A stretch of 64,000 nucleotides of DNA. It comes from Corallincola platygyrae (GTDB lineage: Bacteria; Pseudomonadota; Gammaproteobacteria; Enterobacterales; Neiellaceae). The notes below the pieces were generated by a model. The model was not told the DNA's origin, searched no databases, and saw only the letters and a program-made list of their open reading frames with translations. Made by a program: the position numbers and the translations under genes. Below, one piece after another: positions 33,404 to 43,461 of this stretch (its first letter is position 1; each line of letters begins with the position of its first letter). The stretch is from NCBI RefSeq assembly GCF_039544265.1, contig NZ_BAABLI010000012.1, forward strand, positions 124,001 to 188,000. The letters are read 5' to 3'.

Positions 33404-33997
33404 ATGAAAAAAATCGTCCTCGCGACTGGCAATCAAGGCAAAGTCAGAGAGTTAAACCAGATGCTGGCAGATACCGGCATCGATGTGGTCGCGCAGAGCG
33501 AATTCGATGTGCCTGAAGTACCAGAAACCGGCACAACCTTTGTCGAAAACGCAATCATCAAGGCGCGACACGCAGCGAAAATCACTGGCCTGCCAGCCAT
33601 TGCGGACGACTCAGGGTTGGAAGTCGATGCACTGAATGGCGCACCTGGGATCTACTCTTCTCGTTTTGCCGGTGAACCAAGCGATGACCGAAAGAACCTG
33701 GAGAAAGTACTCACCCTGTTGGAAGGTAAAACGGCGGAGCAACGCTCTGCACGCTTTCAATGTGTACTGGTCTATATGCGTCACGCAGATGACCCCACAC
33801 CACTGATTTGCCAGGGCAGCTGGGAAGGTGAAATCGCGCTGGCTCCAAGTGGTGAAAATGGCTTTGGTTATGACCCTGTTTTCTGGGTTCCGTCGGAGCT
33901 GAAAATGGCCGCAGAACTGAGTAAGGATCAGAAGAACCAACTCAGCCATCGCGGTCAGGCGTTGAAAAAGCTGCTGGCAGCATTTGCTGAAAAATAA
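33404..33997 (+). CDS. rdgB: XTP/dITP pyrophosphatase (RdgB/HAM1)
   Basis: A 197-aa nucleotide sanitiser hydrolysing dITP, dXTP and ITP to monophosphates. Signature motifs are LATGNQGKVRELNQML, ETGTTFVENAIIKARHAA, ADDSGLEVDALNGAPGIYS, GFGYDPVFW and LSHRGQALKK. ATG 33404 gives MKKIVLATGN, the family start; the frame upstream to 33368 is not supported. It lies 27 nt before hemW, as in E. coli. Confidence 0.97.
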   Translation: MKKIVLATGNQGKVRELNQMLADTGIDVVAQSEFDVPEVPETGTTFVENAIIKARHAAKITGLPAIADDSGLEVDALNGAPGIYSSRFAGEPSDDRKNLEKVLTLLEGKTAEQRSARFQCVLVYMRHADDPTPLICQGSWEGEIALAPSGENGFGYDPVFWVPSELKMAAELSKDQKNQLSHRGQALKKLLAAFAEK

Positions 33998-34024
33998 CTG
34001 CGTTTTAATCGATAGAATTCAGCC

Positions 34025-35197
34025 ATGCTAACTTTGCCGCCGTTATCACTCTACATTCATATCCCTTGGTGTGTGCAGAAATGTCCATACTGCGACTTCA
34101 ACTCTCATGCTCTGAAGGAGGGAGTTCCGGAAGACCAGTATGTCGATGCGCTGCTGACAGACCTGAAACAGGATGCTCACTATGCTCAAGGACGGCAAAT
34201 CAGCTCTATTTTTATTGGTGGAGGTACTCCCAGCCTGCTTTCCGCCGATGCTATCTCACGACTGTTAAGCGGTGTCCGCGATCTGGTACCACTGCAACCA
34301 GACTGCGAAATCACATTAGAAGCCAACCCTGGCACAGTAGAGAGTGACAAGTTCACCGGCTTTCAACAGGCAGGCGTTAATCGTATCTCCATAGGTGTTC
34401 AGAGCTTTCAAAATGAAAAGCTGACAGCCTTAGGGCGTATTCATGGTAAGAATGAAGCTTTGCGCGCCATCGAACAGGCGCAGCAGGCAGGCCTGGACAG
34501 TTTCAATATCGATTTGATGCATGGTCTGCCGGACCAGTCCCTTGAAGATGCGCTGTCAGATCTTGCTCAAGGCATCGCCATGGCGCCACCTCACATGTCT
34601 TGGTATCAGCTAACCATTGAGCCCAACACCCTATTCCATAGTCGCCCGCCAACATTGCCCGATGACGATATACTCTGGGATATCTATGAACAGGGCCATA
34701 AAGTGCTGCAAGCGGCTGGCTACCGACAGTACGAGGTATCTGCCTATCATCGGATAGACGAACATCGCGCAAATGAGACCAACGACTATCGATGCCGTCA
34801 CAATCTGAATTACTGGCGGTTCGGCGACTACCTGGGTATCGGTTGTGGTGCCCATGGCAAAATTACACTTCCGCTGCAAAACCAGATCCTGCGTACCAGC
34901 AAGATTAAACACCCGCGCGGCTATTTGGCCGCGAAACAGCAGTTTGTTGATCAACAGAGTTTTATCGCTAACGAAGATCTTCCATTCGAATATTTTATGA
35001 ATCGGTTCAGACTGTTTGAAGCTTTCCCTATAAGCGAATACAGTGAACGCACCGGTCAGCCATTATCGAGCGTAGAAAAAACCTTGGCTGATGCCGAGCA
35101 GCAGGGACTATTAACGATAGAGCGGCAGCACTTGCAGCTCAGCCTGAAGGGACACAGGTACCTCAACAGCCTGCTTGAATCCTTTTTGGCTGATTAG
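34025..35197 (+). CDS. hemW: Heme chaperone HemW (radical SAM)
   Basis: A 390-aa protein of the HemN-like family. The radical-SAM cluster motif is CVQKCPYCDF near residue 16, with FIGGGTPSLL for SAM binding and RISIGVQSFQNEKL after it. The C-terminal HemN-like domain is complete. Unlike true HemN, HemW acts as a heme-binding chaperone. Length and the rdgB-hemW pairing match E. coli YggW. It closes the conserved yggS-to-hemW block. Confidence 0.95.
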   Translation: MLTLPPLSLYIHIPWCVQKCPYCDFNSHALKEGVPEDQYVDALLTDLKQDAHYAQGRQISSIFIGGGTPSLLSADAISRLLSGVRDLVPLQPDCEITLEANPGTVESDKFTGFQQAGVNRISIGVQSFQNEKLTALGRIHGKNEALRAIEQAQQAGLDSFNIDLMHGLPDQSLEDALSDLAQGIAMAPPHMSWYQLTIEPNTLFHSRPPTLPDDDILWDIYEQGHKVLQAAGYRQYEVSAYHRIDEHRANETNDYRCRHNLNYWRFGDYLGIGCGAHGKITLPLQNQILRTSKIKHPRGYLAAKQQFVDQQSFIANEDLPFEYFMNRFRLFEAFPISEYSERTGQPLSSVEKTLADAEQQGLLTIERQHLQLSLKGHRYLNSLLESFLAD

Positions 35198-35273
35198 CTT
35201 GTGCTGATCTATCAAAGGCTAAATACGGTAGATGACATTCAGAGATGTAGTACTCAAACGGATTTTAGATTTT

Positions 35274-37148
35274 ATGATCCCTTCCCGAATTAAACTGATG
35301 GTCAGTGCAATAGCGCTGGCAGGTGTACTGTCAGGCTGCGAACCTGCGGCAGAAGCACCACCAAAACCCATCAATGCCAGCGAGCAACCGGCCACGCCTG
35401 AACAGGCAGCGTTCAATGCTGAAGTAAACAAACAGCTTGATGAACTCTATATGGCCCTCATTGAGCGTCATCCTGAATGGCTGACGGCGCTCGGTAAAAA
35501 GCAGGACTATGACAAGTGGAACGATCGCAGCGAAGCTTTTGAAGCGGAAACGCAAACCCTCCTGCGTCGGCAGCTTGCCCAACTCAGAGATATCGACAAT
35601 CAACAATTGGTTGGTGAAACAGCACTCTCTTATCAACTGTACATCGACTTTCTAAACGACCAGGTCGAAGACTATAAGTGGCGCTATCACACTTACCCTG
35701 TGCAACAGATGGGCGGCCTGCAATCACGCGTTCCTTCTTTGCTGATTAACCAGCACAGAGTTGAAAGCCAGGAAGATGCTCTGGCCTATGTGGCGCGTCT
35801 TTACGGTGTCCCGGCTCTGTTTGAGCAGCTTTTGGCACAACTCAGAAAGCGGGAAGAGTTAGGTATTATCGTACCCAAGTTCATCATTCCCTACGTTATC
35901 AGTGACAGCCAAAACTTGCTGAAAGGGGCGCCTTTCGAAGTGGCAGAAAGCGGCGAACCGCTTCCTGATAGCACCTTGATGGCTGATTTTCGTGCCAAAG
36001 TGACCGCATTAGACTTGGATGAAAAAGTCGAACAGAAGCTGTTAGACGCTGCCGTTTTAGCACTGACGGAGCATGTAAAACCCGCGTACCAAAAGCTGAT
36101 CGCTTACCTGACAGAGCTCGAATCTAAGGCAGACAATAACGCGGGCGTATGGAAGCTACCTGACGGCGGACAGTTCTATCAAACCATGCTGGAGCGTCAG
36201 ACAACCACCGACATGACAGCAGAACAGATCCACCAAATTGGGTTGGATGAAGTCGCCCGTATTCACGAAGAGATGCGCGCGATTATGCTGGAAACCGGAT
36301 TTACCGGTTCACTTCGGGAGTTTTTCCAGTTCATGCGCGAAGATCAGCGCTTCTACTACCCAAATACTGATGTAGGCCGCGCCGCCTATCTGACAGAAGC
36401 GACTGCCCTGATTGAAAATATGAAGGGGCGTTTGGACGAACTGTTTCTCACCAAACCTAAGGCCGAGTTGAAAGTTAAGGCCGTTGAACCGTTTCGTGAG
36501 AAAACTGCGGGTAAGGCATTTTACGAGTCACCATCGCTAGACGGTACCCGACCGGGGATCTACTACGCCAACCTGTACCGCATGAGCAATATGCCGATTT
36601 ACCAAATGGAAGGGCTGGCATATCACGAGGGGATCCCTGGCCACCATATGCAGCTAGCGATCGCTCAAGAAATAGAAGGCTTGCCGCTGTTTCGGAAACT
36701 AGGAAACTACACCGCATATATCGAGGGGTGGGGCCTCTACTCCGAACTGTTACCCAAAGAGATCGGCTTGTATCAAGATCCCTACTCCGATTTCGGCCGG
36801 CTGGCGATGGAACTTTGGCGGGCCTGTCGATTGGTCGTAGATACCGGTTTGCACGATAAGCAATGGACGCGAGAGCAAGCCATCGCTTACCTGTCCCAAA
36901 ATACACCTAATGCCCTCAACGATGCAGAGCGCGCTATTGACCGCTACATAGTCCTGCCCGGTCAGGCAACCACCTACAAGATAGGTATGAATAAGATCCT
37001 TGAATTGCGTGAACATGCCAAATCGCAGTTAGGCGAAAAGTTCGATATCCGTGCTTTTCACGATGTTGTGCTGACCCACGGCCCACTGCCATTGGATACG
37101 CTGGCGACCCAAGTGGACGCGTTCATTGAGCAATATCAAAAACAGTAA
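35274..37148 (+). CDS. DUF885 family lipoprotein, probable zinc peptidase
   Basis: A 624-aa lipoprotein (MIPSRIKLMVSAIALAGVLSGCE, lipobox LSGC) of the DUF885 family. The gluzincin-like motif HEGIPGHHMQ lies near residue 451, followed by EGWGLYSE, which supplies the third zinc ligand. Expected to be a membrane-anchored periplasmic peptidase; substrate unknown. An ATG 42 nt upstream (35232) is also open; the chosen start gives a normal signal length. It follows hemW on the same strand but after 76 nt, and ends in its own terminator. Confidence 0.85.
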   Translation: MIPSRIKLMVSAIALAGVLSGCEPAAEAPPKPINASEQPATPEQAAFNAEVNKQLDELYMALIERHPEWLTALGKKQDYDKWNDRSEAFEAETQTLLRRQLAQLRDIDNQQLVGETALSYQLYIDFLNDQVEDYKWRYHTYPVQQMGGLQSRVPSLLINQHRVESQEDALAYVARLYGVPALFEQLLAQLRKREELGIIVPKFIIPYVISDSQNLLKGAPFEVAESGEPLPDSTLMADFRAKVTALDLDEKVEQKLLDAAVLALTEHVKPAYQKLIAYLTELESKADNNAGVWKLPDGGQFYQTMLERQTTTDMTAEQIHQIGLDEVARIHEEMRAIMLETGFTGSLREFFQFMREDQRFYYPNTDVGRAAYLTEATALIENMKGRLDELFLTKPKAELKVKAVEPFREKTAGKAFYESPSLDGTRPGIYYANLYRMSNMPIYQMEGLAYHEGIPGHHMQLAIAQEIEGLPLFRKLGNYTAYIEGWGLYSELLPKEIGLYQDPYSDFGRLAMELWRACRLVVDTGLHDKQWTREQAIAYLSQNTPNALNDAERAIDRYIVLPGQATTYKIGMNKILELREHAKSQLGEKFDIRAFHDVVLTHGPLPLDTLATQVDAFIEQYQKQ

Positions 37149-37188
37149 CCACTGTACGCTTTACGGCTAATTTTAAAGCTGCTAACTT

Positions 37189-37213
37189 GGCCTCTCTTCT
37201 CGAGAGGCCTTTT
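37189..37213 (+). terminator. Terminator after the DUF885 gene
   Basis: GGCCTCTC-TTCTC-GAGAGGCC followed by TTTT, 40 nt after the stop. Confidence 0.85.
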
Positions 37214-37255
37214 CCTTAGATTTAAATCTCGCCTCTCCCCTATGGAGGTTACATT

Positions 37256-38467
37256 TTGAAGCAGGATGCTCACTCTCCGGCGATTTCCGCGCCCACATCC
37301 CAACCGTTTTCTTCAGGGCCTGTCTCTTCCGGGCCAGTCTCTTCTGGGCTAAGAATCGATATAGACAATCTGGACGAAGCCGAGGTGCGCCTCCAGCAAC
37401 TTCACCTCTATGTCGACAATCACCAACATGACCGCCTCTTGGCCCCCATGCTGGCGCTCATTACCGGCTCTGTACTCAGTATCTGGGTGACCTGGCAGGT
37501 TGCCGCCCTCTGGATGTTGGTGGCATTTCTAATCACCCGCAACTATCTGCGTGTGTACAACAACTTTAAGCAGGCAGACCCAGAAGCGGCAGATGTCGTT
37601 AAGTGGGAACGAAGAATTGCCACCGCTCATGGCATGCATATGCTGCACTGGGGCGGTCTCTGTATATGGGCCTGGCAACCGGGTGTATTCGAGAACCATA
37701 TTTTTATCGCCATGATTGTGCTTGGCCTGATGTGTGCCACCACGGCCATGAGTTCACCCTCATATCGCCTGTTCATCAGAGACATGGCACCGGTGGTTAT
37801 TATTGGTTGCGCCAGACCGCTATTTGAAGAGGGTTTGTTGTATCACGCCATGTCGGCACTAAGTGTCTGTTTCTCTATTTTGATGGTGAACGTTGGACTG
37901 CAGATCCATCGCAACCTGTTGCGTATGCTTTGCCTGCAGCAGGAACGTCGCCAGTTGATTACCGAGTTGGAAAACATGGCGACAACCGATGCACTGACAG
38001 GTGTTTCAAACCGCCGTGCATTTATTCAGTGCGCCAGCGAAGAGATCAACCGTAGTCGCCGTTACGAACACCCACTCAGCCTGCTGATGATCGACATTGA
38101 TCACTTCAAGAAAGTTAACGATACCTTTGGCCATGCCATGGGCGATGAAGTGATCAAACAGGTCGCGCAAATGATCGAGCGTGACTGCCGCCACAACGAT
38201 CGATTGGCGCGCTTTGGGGGCGAAGAGTTTGCGGTTCTGTTGCCCGAGTCTGAGATCTGCTTAGCTGAACTCACTGCAGAAAGAATTCGCCAGCGGATTG
38301 AAAGCACTGAGATCATCAAAGAGGGTCAAGAAGTTCGCGTCACTATCTCTGTCGGTGTTGCAGAGTTGAGCGCAACCGACCAGCATATTGATCGCCTGTT
38401 GGATGTCGCGGATAAACGCCTTTATCAGGCGAAGAACAATGGACGTAACCGAGTAGAGACGGCGTAG
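37256..38467 (+). CDS. Membrane diguanylate cyclase (GGDEF)
   Basis: A 403-aa protein with a cytosolic N-terminus containing a small SSGPV repeat (about 19-30), four to six membrane helices (residues 63-212) and a GGDEF domain. The active site GGEEF is at 321-325 in ARFGGEEFAVLLP, and RHND at 312-315 is an intact inhibitory I-site. It should synthesise cyclic di-GMP with product inhibition. The start is a TTG at 37256 with GGAGG 8 nt upstream. No linked regulator or receptor is adjacent. Confidence 0.9.
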   Translation: MKQDAHSPAISAPTSQPFSSGPVSSGPVSSGLRIDIDNLDEAEVRLQQLHLYVDNHQHDRLLAPMLALITGSVLSIWVTWQVAALWMLVAFLITRNYLRVYNNFKQADPEAADVVKWERRIATAHGMHMLHWGGLCIWAWQPGVFENHIFIAMIVLGLMCATTAMSSPSYRLFIRDMAPVVIIGCARPLFEEGLLYHAMSALSVCFSILMVNVGLQIHRNLLRMLCLQQERRQLITELENMATTDALTGVSNRRAFIQCASEEINRSRRYEHPLSLLMIDIDHFKKVNDTFGHAMGDEVIKQVAQMIERDCRHNDRLARFGGEEFAVLLPESEICLAELTAERIRQRIESTEIIKEGQEVRVTISVGVAELSATDQHIDRLLDVADKRLYQAKNNGRNRVETA

Positions 38468-38548
38468 CCCACGCTAATCTGGCCCTAACCCTTGCCCTGA
38501 CCTCAAAAAAAACGCAAAGTTAGCTCGCTGTTAAAACCCGAGGTGACT

Positions 38549-40762
38549 ATGCGTTATTTTCTTAGCCTACTGTTCGTCGCAATCAGCTTGCCAGCGCAAG
38601 CAGAGATGCTCTCCGTTGATCGGATCTTCAGTGATCCCTCCCTCTCCGGCACACCACCGAAAAAATTAAAAATTGCGCCAAATGGCAGTCAGGCTTCATT
38701 TATTCGACCTCGCGAAGACGATTACAACGCATATGACCTATGGAGCTATGACATCACCACCGGCAAAACGGCCAAGCTGGTTGATGCCGCATTGCTCACC
38801 GGTGGTGAAGAGGAACTTTCAGACGAAGAGAAAGCACGCCGCGAGCGCCAACGTATCTTTGGCAAAGGTATTCTTGAGTACCACTGGTCACCCAACGGCG
38901 AAGCACTGTTGTTCCCTCTGGGTGGTGATCTGTACCTCTATCACCTCTCCCTGAAACGTGCACAGCAGCTGGTAAAATCTGAGGCGTTCGAAACCGACGC
39001 CAAAGTCAGCCCCAACAGTCGATTTGTCAGTTTTGTGCGCGAACAAGACCTTTATTTCGTCAACGTCAAAACTGGCGAAGAGACCAGAGTCACCAAAGAT
39101 GGTGGCGGCCCTATCAAAAACGGTATGGCCGAGTTTGTTGCCCAGGAAGAGATGGGTCGGATGACTGGCTACTGGTGGTCGCCAGATGAAGCAAAAATCG
39201 CGTTTATTCGTGTTGATAACAGCCCGGTTGACCGTGTTATCCGCAGTGAAATCTATGCCGACGAAATCAAACAGATTGAGCAAGCCTACCCAGCCGCAGG
39301 TCGTCCAAACGTCACCTACAAACTAGGCGTCTACTCTCTGGCGGACGGCAAAACCCAATGGGTAGATTTGGGCAGTGAGCCTGACTATTACCTGCCTCGC
39401 GTCAACTGGACGCGTAGCAGCGACCAACTTACCTATCAATGGCAGAACCGCAGCCAACACCTACTGAAACTGATGCTGGTGAATCTGCCTGACGGCAAAC
39501 AGCGCGAAGTACTGCGCGAAACCAGTAATACCTGGATTAACCTGCACAGTGACCTGCGCTTTCTTAAAGACGGTGAGCACTTCGTCTGGGCATCAGAGCG
39601 TGATGGTTTTAAACACCTCTATCTGTACAACCTGGATGGCAAACTGGTTCGCCAGTTAACCCAAGGCGAATGGATCGTCGATAAGCTCGAAGCGATTGAT
39701 GAAGAAGCGGGCCTGCTGTTTTTCAGTGGCCGCAAAAACACGCCGCTTGAGAAGCACCTTTACTCTGTAACGCTGAAAGGCGAGCCAAGCATCAAGCGTA
39801 TTACCCGAGATAATGCCTACTACGATATCTCATTTGCGAAGGATGGCAGTCACTACCTGGCAACCTCCTCAACCGTCAACACGCCACCTCAAGTCAGTTT
39901 GCACAAAGCCAGTGGCAAGCAGTTGGCTTGGATCGATGAAAATCGCCTCAACAGTCGTCATCCGCTAACGCCTTACCAAGACCAATGGTCACGACCAGAG
40001 TTTGGCACCATGAAAGCGGAAGATGGCCAGACCATGCATTACCGTATGTTCAAGCCCGTCGACTTCGATCTCAGCCGTCAGTATCCGGTAATAGTGCGTG
40101 TTTATGGTGGTCCTCACGCCCAGCGCGTGGTGAACCGATGGAGCTGGCAGAACCTGTGGACACAGGTGATGGTGCAGCGTGGTTTCCTGGTGTTTGAACT
40201 GGATAATCGCGGCTCATTTAATCGCGGCAAAGCATTTGAAGATCCTATCTATCGTCACCTTGGTGAAGTTGAGCTCAAAGACCAAGTCGTTGGTGCCAAG
40301 TACCTCAAAACCCTGCCCTATGTTGATGGTGACAAGATCGGTATCTTTGGCCACAGCTACGGCGGCTACATGACCCTTATCAGCATGTTTAAAGCAGGTG
40401 ATGTCTTTGCTGCTGGCGTTTCCGGCGCGCCGGTTACCGACTGGCGCCTTTACGACACCCACTACACTGAACGTTATCTGGGCCACCCAGCTGGCAACAG
40501 CCAGGGCTATGAAGCCTCTGCCGTATTCCCATACGCAGAACAGCTGAAAGGGCCATTGATGATCTATCACGGTATGGCTGACGACAACGTGCTGTTTACT
40601 CATAGCACCAAGCTCTACACGCAGCTGCAGAATGCCATGCTGCCATTTGAAATGATGAACTACCCGGGTAAGAAACACTCTATCCGCGGCAAAGAGACCC
40701 GCATTCATCTTTACCGCACCATTCAACAGTTCTTTGAAAGGCATCTGATGCCGGAGCTTTAA
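38549..40762 (+). CDS. Dipeptidyl peptidase IV-type S9 serine peptidase
   Basis: A 737-aa secreted peptidase: signal peptide (MRYFLSLLFVAISLPAQA), an eight-bladed beta-propeller with the DPP IV N-terminal region containing EFVAQEEM (the glutamates that bind the substrate N-terminus), then an alpha/beta hydrolase. The triad is Ser in GHSYGGYM (about residue 601), Asp in HGMADDNV and His in GKKHSIRG. DPP IV enzymes remove Xaa-Pro dipeptides from N-termini. ATG 38549 has GAGGTG as RBS. With pepP, the DUF885 and M1 genes it adds to a strong peptide-degrading capacity. Confidence 0.93.
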   Translation: MRYFLSLLFVAISLPAQAEMLSVDRIFSDPSLSGTPPKKLKIAPNGSQASFIRPREDDYNAYDLWSYDITTGKTAKLVDAALLTGGEEELSDEEKARRERQRIFGKGILEYHWSPNGEALLFPLGGDLYLYHLSLKRAQQLVKSEAFETDAKVSPNSRFVSFVREQDLYFVNVKTGEETRVTKDGGGPIKNGMAEFVAQEEMGRMTGYWWSPDEAKIAFIRVDNSPVDRVIRSEIYADEIKQIEQAYPAAGRPNVTYKLGVYSLADGKTQWVDLGSEPDYYLPRVNWTRSSDQLTYQWQNRSQHLLKLMLVNLPDGKQREVLRETSNTWINLHSDLRFLKDGEHFVWASERDGFKHLYLYNLDGKLVRQLTQGEWIVDKLEAIDEEAGLLFFSGRKNTPLEKHLYSVTLKGEPSIKRITRDNAYYDISFAKDGSHYLATSSTVNTPPQVSLHKASGKQLAWIDENRLNSRHPLTPYQDQWSRPEFGTMKAEDGQTMHYRMFKPVDFDLSRQYPVIVRVYGGPHAQRVVNRWSWQNLWTQVMVQRGFLVFELDNRGSFNRGKAFEDPIYRHLGEVELKDQVVGAKYLKTLPYVDGDKIGIFGHSYGGYMTLISMFKAGDVFAAGVSGAPVTDWRLYDTHYTERYLGHPAGNSQGYEASAVFPYAEQLKGPLMIYHGMADDNVLFTHSTKLYTQLQNAMLPFEMMNYPGKKHSIRGKETRIHLYRTIQQFFERHLMPEL

Positions 40763-40795
40763 TTCGTTCGGTCGCCAATCAGTGATTTCCGAACC

Positions 40796-40825
40796 AAAGG
40801 CCCTCTTAGATAAGAGGGCCTTTTT
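40796..40825 (+). terminator. Rho-independent terminator after the DPP IV gene
   Basis: AAAGGCCCTCTTA-GA-TAAGAGGGCCTTT followed by TT, 33 nt after the stop. Long perfect stem. Confidence 0.92.
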
Positions 40826-40930
40826 GTATTCTAGAAAACGCTTAGTGCTTCATTTTTCTCAATAGCTAAATTGCAGTCCAGGAAACAAAGCTATTATTCT
40901 TCAATAACCTAACTGACCTGAGTAGCTGTG

Positions 40931-42166
40931 ATGCAAACCGATAAATATGATCTGATTGTTTTTGGTGCCACCGGCTTTGTGGGCCAAATCATCTGCCGTT
41001 ATCTGGTTGGACACTATGCATCTGAAGACCAGCCTCTCAGGTGGGCTATCGCTGGACGCTCCAAGACCAAGCTTGAGCAACTGAAACACTCTTTGGGGCA
41101 ACAGGCTAATGACCTGCCAATAATCGTCGCCAACGCGAGCGATGAGGCCTCACTGCTTGAGATGTGTCAGCAGACCCGCGTCGTGATGTCCACTGTCGGC
41201 CCTTATGCCCTCTATGGCGAACCACTGCTAAAAGTCTGTGCTGAATCCGGTACCGACTACTGTGATTTAACTGGTGAGCCTCAGTGGATTAAAAAGATGC
41301 TCGAGCGTTATGAACAAACTGCAAAGGCTTCCGGTGCTCGCATCGTCAACTGCTGTGGATTTGATTCCATCCCTTCGGATTTTGGCGTCTGGTTTATTCA
41401 GCAGCAGGCAATCGCTAAGTTCGGCAAGCCACTAAGCCAAATCCAAATGCGGGTAAAAGCGATGCGTGGCGGATTTTCAGGTGGCACAGCGGCCAGTTTG
41501 ATGTGTGCACTTGAACAGGCCAGCGAGGATCCTGAGCTGCGCCGGGAGATGGTAAATCCCTACTCTCTTTGTCCAGAACATCATGGCCTTAATACTCGCC
41601 AATTCAACCAGAAAGGCCCGCGTTTCGATGAGTCTTATAAGGCCTGGAGCGCGCCTTTTGTAATGGCTGCAATCAACACGCGCATTGTGCATCGCTCCAA
41701 TGCACTCACTGGTAACAGTTATGGCAGCGACTTCCAATATGATGAAGCCATGCTAACAGGACGAGGTTTCAAAGGCAGGCTGACAGCGATTATGCTGACG
41801 GGGGGGCTAGCGACATTGATGGTTGGAGGCAGCTTCAGCCCAACCCGGTCATTAATCTCTCGTTTTATGTTACCCAAACCCGGTGAAGGGCCGAGTCCGA
41901 AGGCACAGGAAACTGGCTTTTACGATATGCGTTTTTGGGGACAAACTGATGATGGCCAAACCCTGAGGGCAAAATTTACCGGCGACAAGGATCCAGGCTA
42001 CGGCTCAACCGCTAAGATTCTTTCACAAGCGGCTATCTGCCTGGCAAGAGAACTAACACACGAGCAAACACCGGGGGGCTTTTGGACACCATCTACAGCG
42101 TTTGGCGAAAAGCTGTTACCTCGTCTCCGCGATTATGCGGGGGTGGTGTGTGAGTTGTTAGAGTGA
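40931..42166 (+). CDS. Saccharopine dehydrogenase-like / trans-acting enoyl reductase family protein
   Basis: A 411-aa NAD(P)-binding protein. The N-terminal motif LIVFGATGFVGQIICRYL is a Rossmann loop, followed by the family blocks VSTVGPYALYGEPLLKVC, DYCDLTGEPQW and VNCCGFDSIPSDFGVWF. Homologues include saccharopine reductase-like proteins and mycobacterial trans-acting enoyl reductases; the substrate here is unknown. ATG 40931 follows an in-frame GTG (40928). It stands alone between two terminator/strand boundaries. Confidence 0.85.
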   Translation: MQTDKYDLIVFGATGFVGQIICRYLVGHYASEDQPLRWAIAGRSKTKLEQLKHSLGQQANDLPIIVANASDEASLLEMCQQTRVVMSTVGPYALYGEPLLKVCAESGTDYCDLTGEPQWIKKMLERYEQTAKASGARIVNCCGFDSIPSDFGVWFIQQQAIAKFGKPLSQIQMRVKAMRGGFSGGTAASLMCALEQASEDPELRREMVNPYSLCPEHHGLNTRQFNQKGPRFDESYKAWSAPFVMAAINTRIVHRSNALTGNSYGSDFQYDEAMLTGRGFKGRLTAIMLTGGLATLMVGGSFSPTRSLISRFMLPKPGEGPSPKAQETGFYDMRFWGQTDDGQTLRAKFTGDKDPGYGSTAKILSQAAICLARELTHEQTPGGFWTPSTAFGEKLLPRLRDYAGVVCELLE

Positions 42167-42319
42167 GCAGCTATTTACCACACAGTGAATAAGTAAGGTT
42201 TCTGTGCACTGTTTAGTTTTGACCTGCTAAGCATTTTAAAGACGCTTGATGTGACAGTGTTTCAAACTGGGGAACAGTGATAGCTTTTGCGCATGAGCGA
42301 GACGAATAAACTATTGAAC

Positions 42320-43129
42320 TTATTTTACTTTCTTTCCATTTCGGTACTCACACTCATAGGTTTCTGAGGCTTCAATGTCGCCGCATATTCCAAGTCCATG
42401 TGGAATTCCCGCTTCGAATATGCCATCGAAAAAACTCTCATCAGCAAACCATACGATCTTACCTTTACCGCTTTTCCGACCATCGACCCACTGTCCAGCA
42501 TACTTGTATTCATCAACTATCAATAATTCACCCTCTCCATGATAACGATTGTTCAAGAATTCACCGATGTAATAGTCCCCATTTCCAAATGTGTAACTTC
42601 CCTTACCTGACATTTCATTCTTCAGCCAATGACCTTTGTATGTGAAGCTCAATGGAAACGCTAAAGTTAGCTCTCCAAACCCGCTTCTCTGCCCAATGTC
42701 ATCATATTCACCAACATAATTATCCATGTAGGATTCAGGAATTGGGCCGCTTTGGAGGGCTCCGCGACGATAGAAATAGTAAAATTTATTGCCTGAAGGT
42801 CTTGTGAGAAGAAAGCGACCGTGTCGCCTCCCTTCAGCAAATTTGCCCGCTGCTGTAGAGCCTGAGTTATCGTAAATTACAAAGTTTCCCTCCATGACTC
42901 CATGCTCAAAAAAGCCTTGGTACTTGTCGCCTAGTCCAGTGACAAAAATGCCTTCTCCATTCGGTTTACCACTGCACAACTCACCAGTGTAAAGACCCTT
43001 TTGCACACCTCTTCTATAGTCTGGAAGCTCAAGCTCGATATCCCTCTCCTGTATACAATCACCAACTGGCGATGAAGCCATTGCCGGAAAGCATAAAACC
43101 CAAACCAAAAACAAAAGAAATACGTTCAT
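42320..43129 (-). CDS. Secreted MORN-repeat protein
   Basis: A 269-aa protein with a signal peptide (about residues 1-18) and some eight MORN repeats, for example YTGELCSGKPNGEGIF, YKGHWLKNEMSGKGSYTF, YIGEFLNNRYHGEGELL and YAGQWVDGRKSGKGKI. Six Cys flank the repeats and may form disulfides. MORN arrays bind lipids or act as scaffolds, but nothing more specific can be read. It is the only minus-strand gene in this stretch and has no partner within an operon. It is more A+T-rich to the eye than its neighbours, so it may have been acquired. Confidence 0.75.
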   Translation of the reverse strand: MNVFLLFLVWVLCFPAMASSPVGDCIQERDIELELPDYRRGVQKGLYTGELCSGKPNGEGIFVTGLGDKYQGFFEHGVMEGNFVIYDNSGSTAAGKFAEGRRHGRFLLTRPSGNKFYYFYRRGALQSGPIPESYMDNYVGEYDDIGQRSGFGELTLAFPLSFTYKGHWLKNEMSGKGSYTFGNGDYYIGEFLNNRYHGEGELLIVDEYKYAGQWVDGRKSGKGKIVWFADESFFDGIFEAGIPHGLGICGDIEASETYECEYRNGKKVK

Positions 43130-43461
43130 TAACTGTTACCAATAATCACTTTGTCGATGCTAAACCATTCCATGCTTCTCAGTGCTTGCCTGGTGGAGAG
43201 TAAAAAGCAATCAACGTTTAAGAATCTTGAAACTAGAAATTACCGTGTACTTTAGGCTGCACTTACTCTACAACTGAAAAGTGGCAGATACGACATTCAA
43301 CTGTTAAAACTCGTTCAACCACACAACAATCACTTACAAAAATCTCTGCGTAAAAAGTCGCCAAAACAGCGTCCAAACCTTGCCCACCAAGTAACAATTC
43401 GGCAACATGCGCCGTCTAATAAGAAAAAATTATATTAAATTTCCTCTCCAGGGAGCAGAAG
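43130..43461. other. Intergenic region between the MORN gene and the M1 peptidase gene
   Basis: 332 nt between divergent genes. No gene, tRNA or strong hairpin is visible. The last 40 nt are A+T-rich (TATATT near 43431) and probably hold the promoter of the M1 gene; the MORN promoter should lie at the left end. Confidence 0.5.
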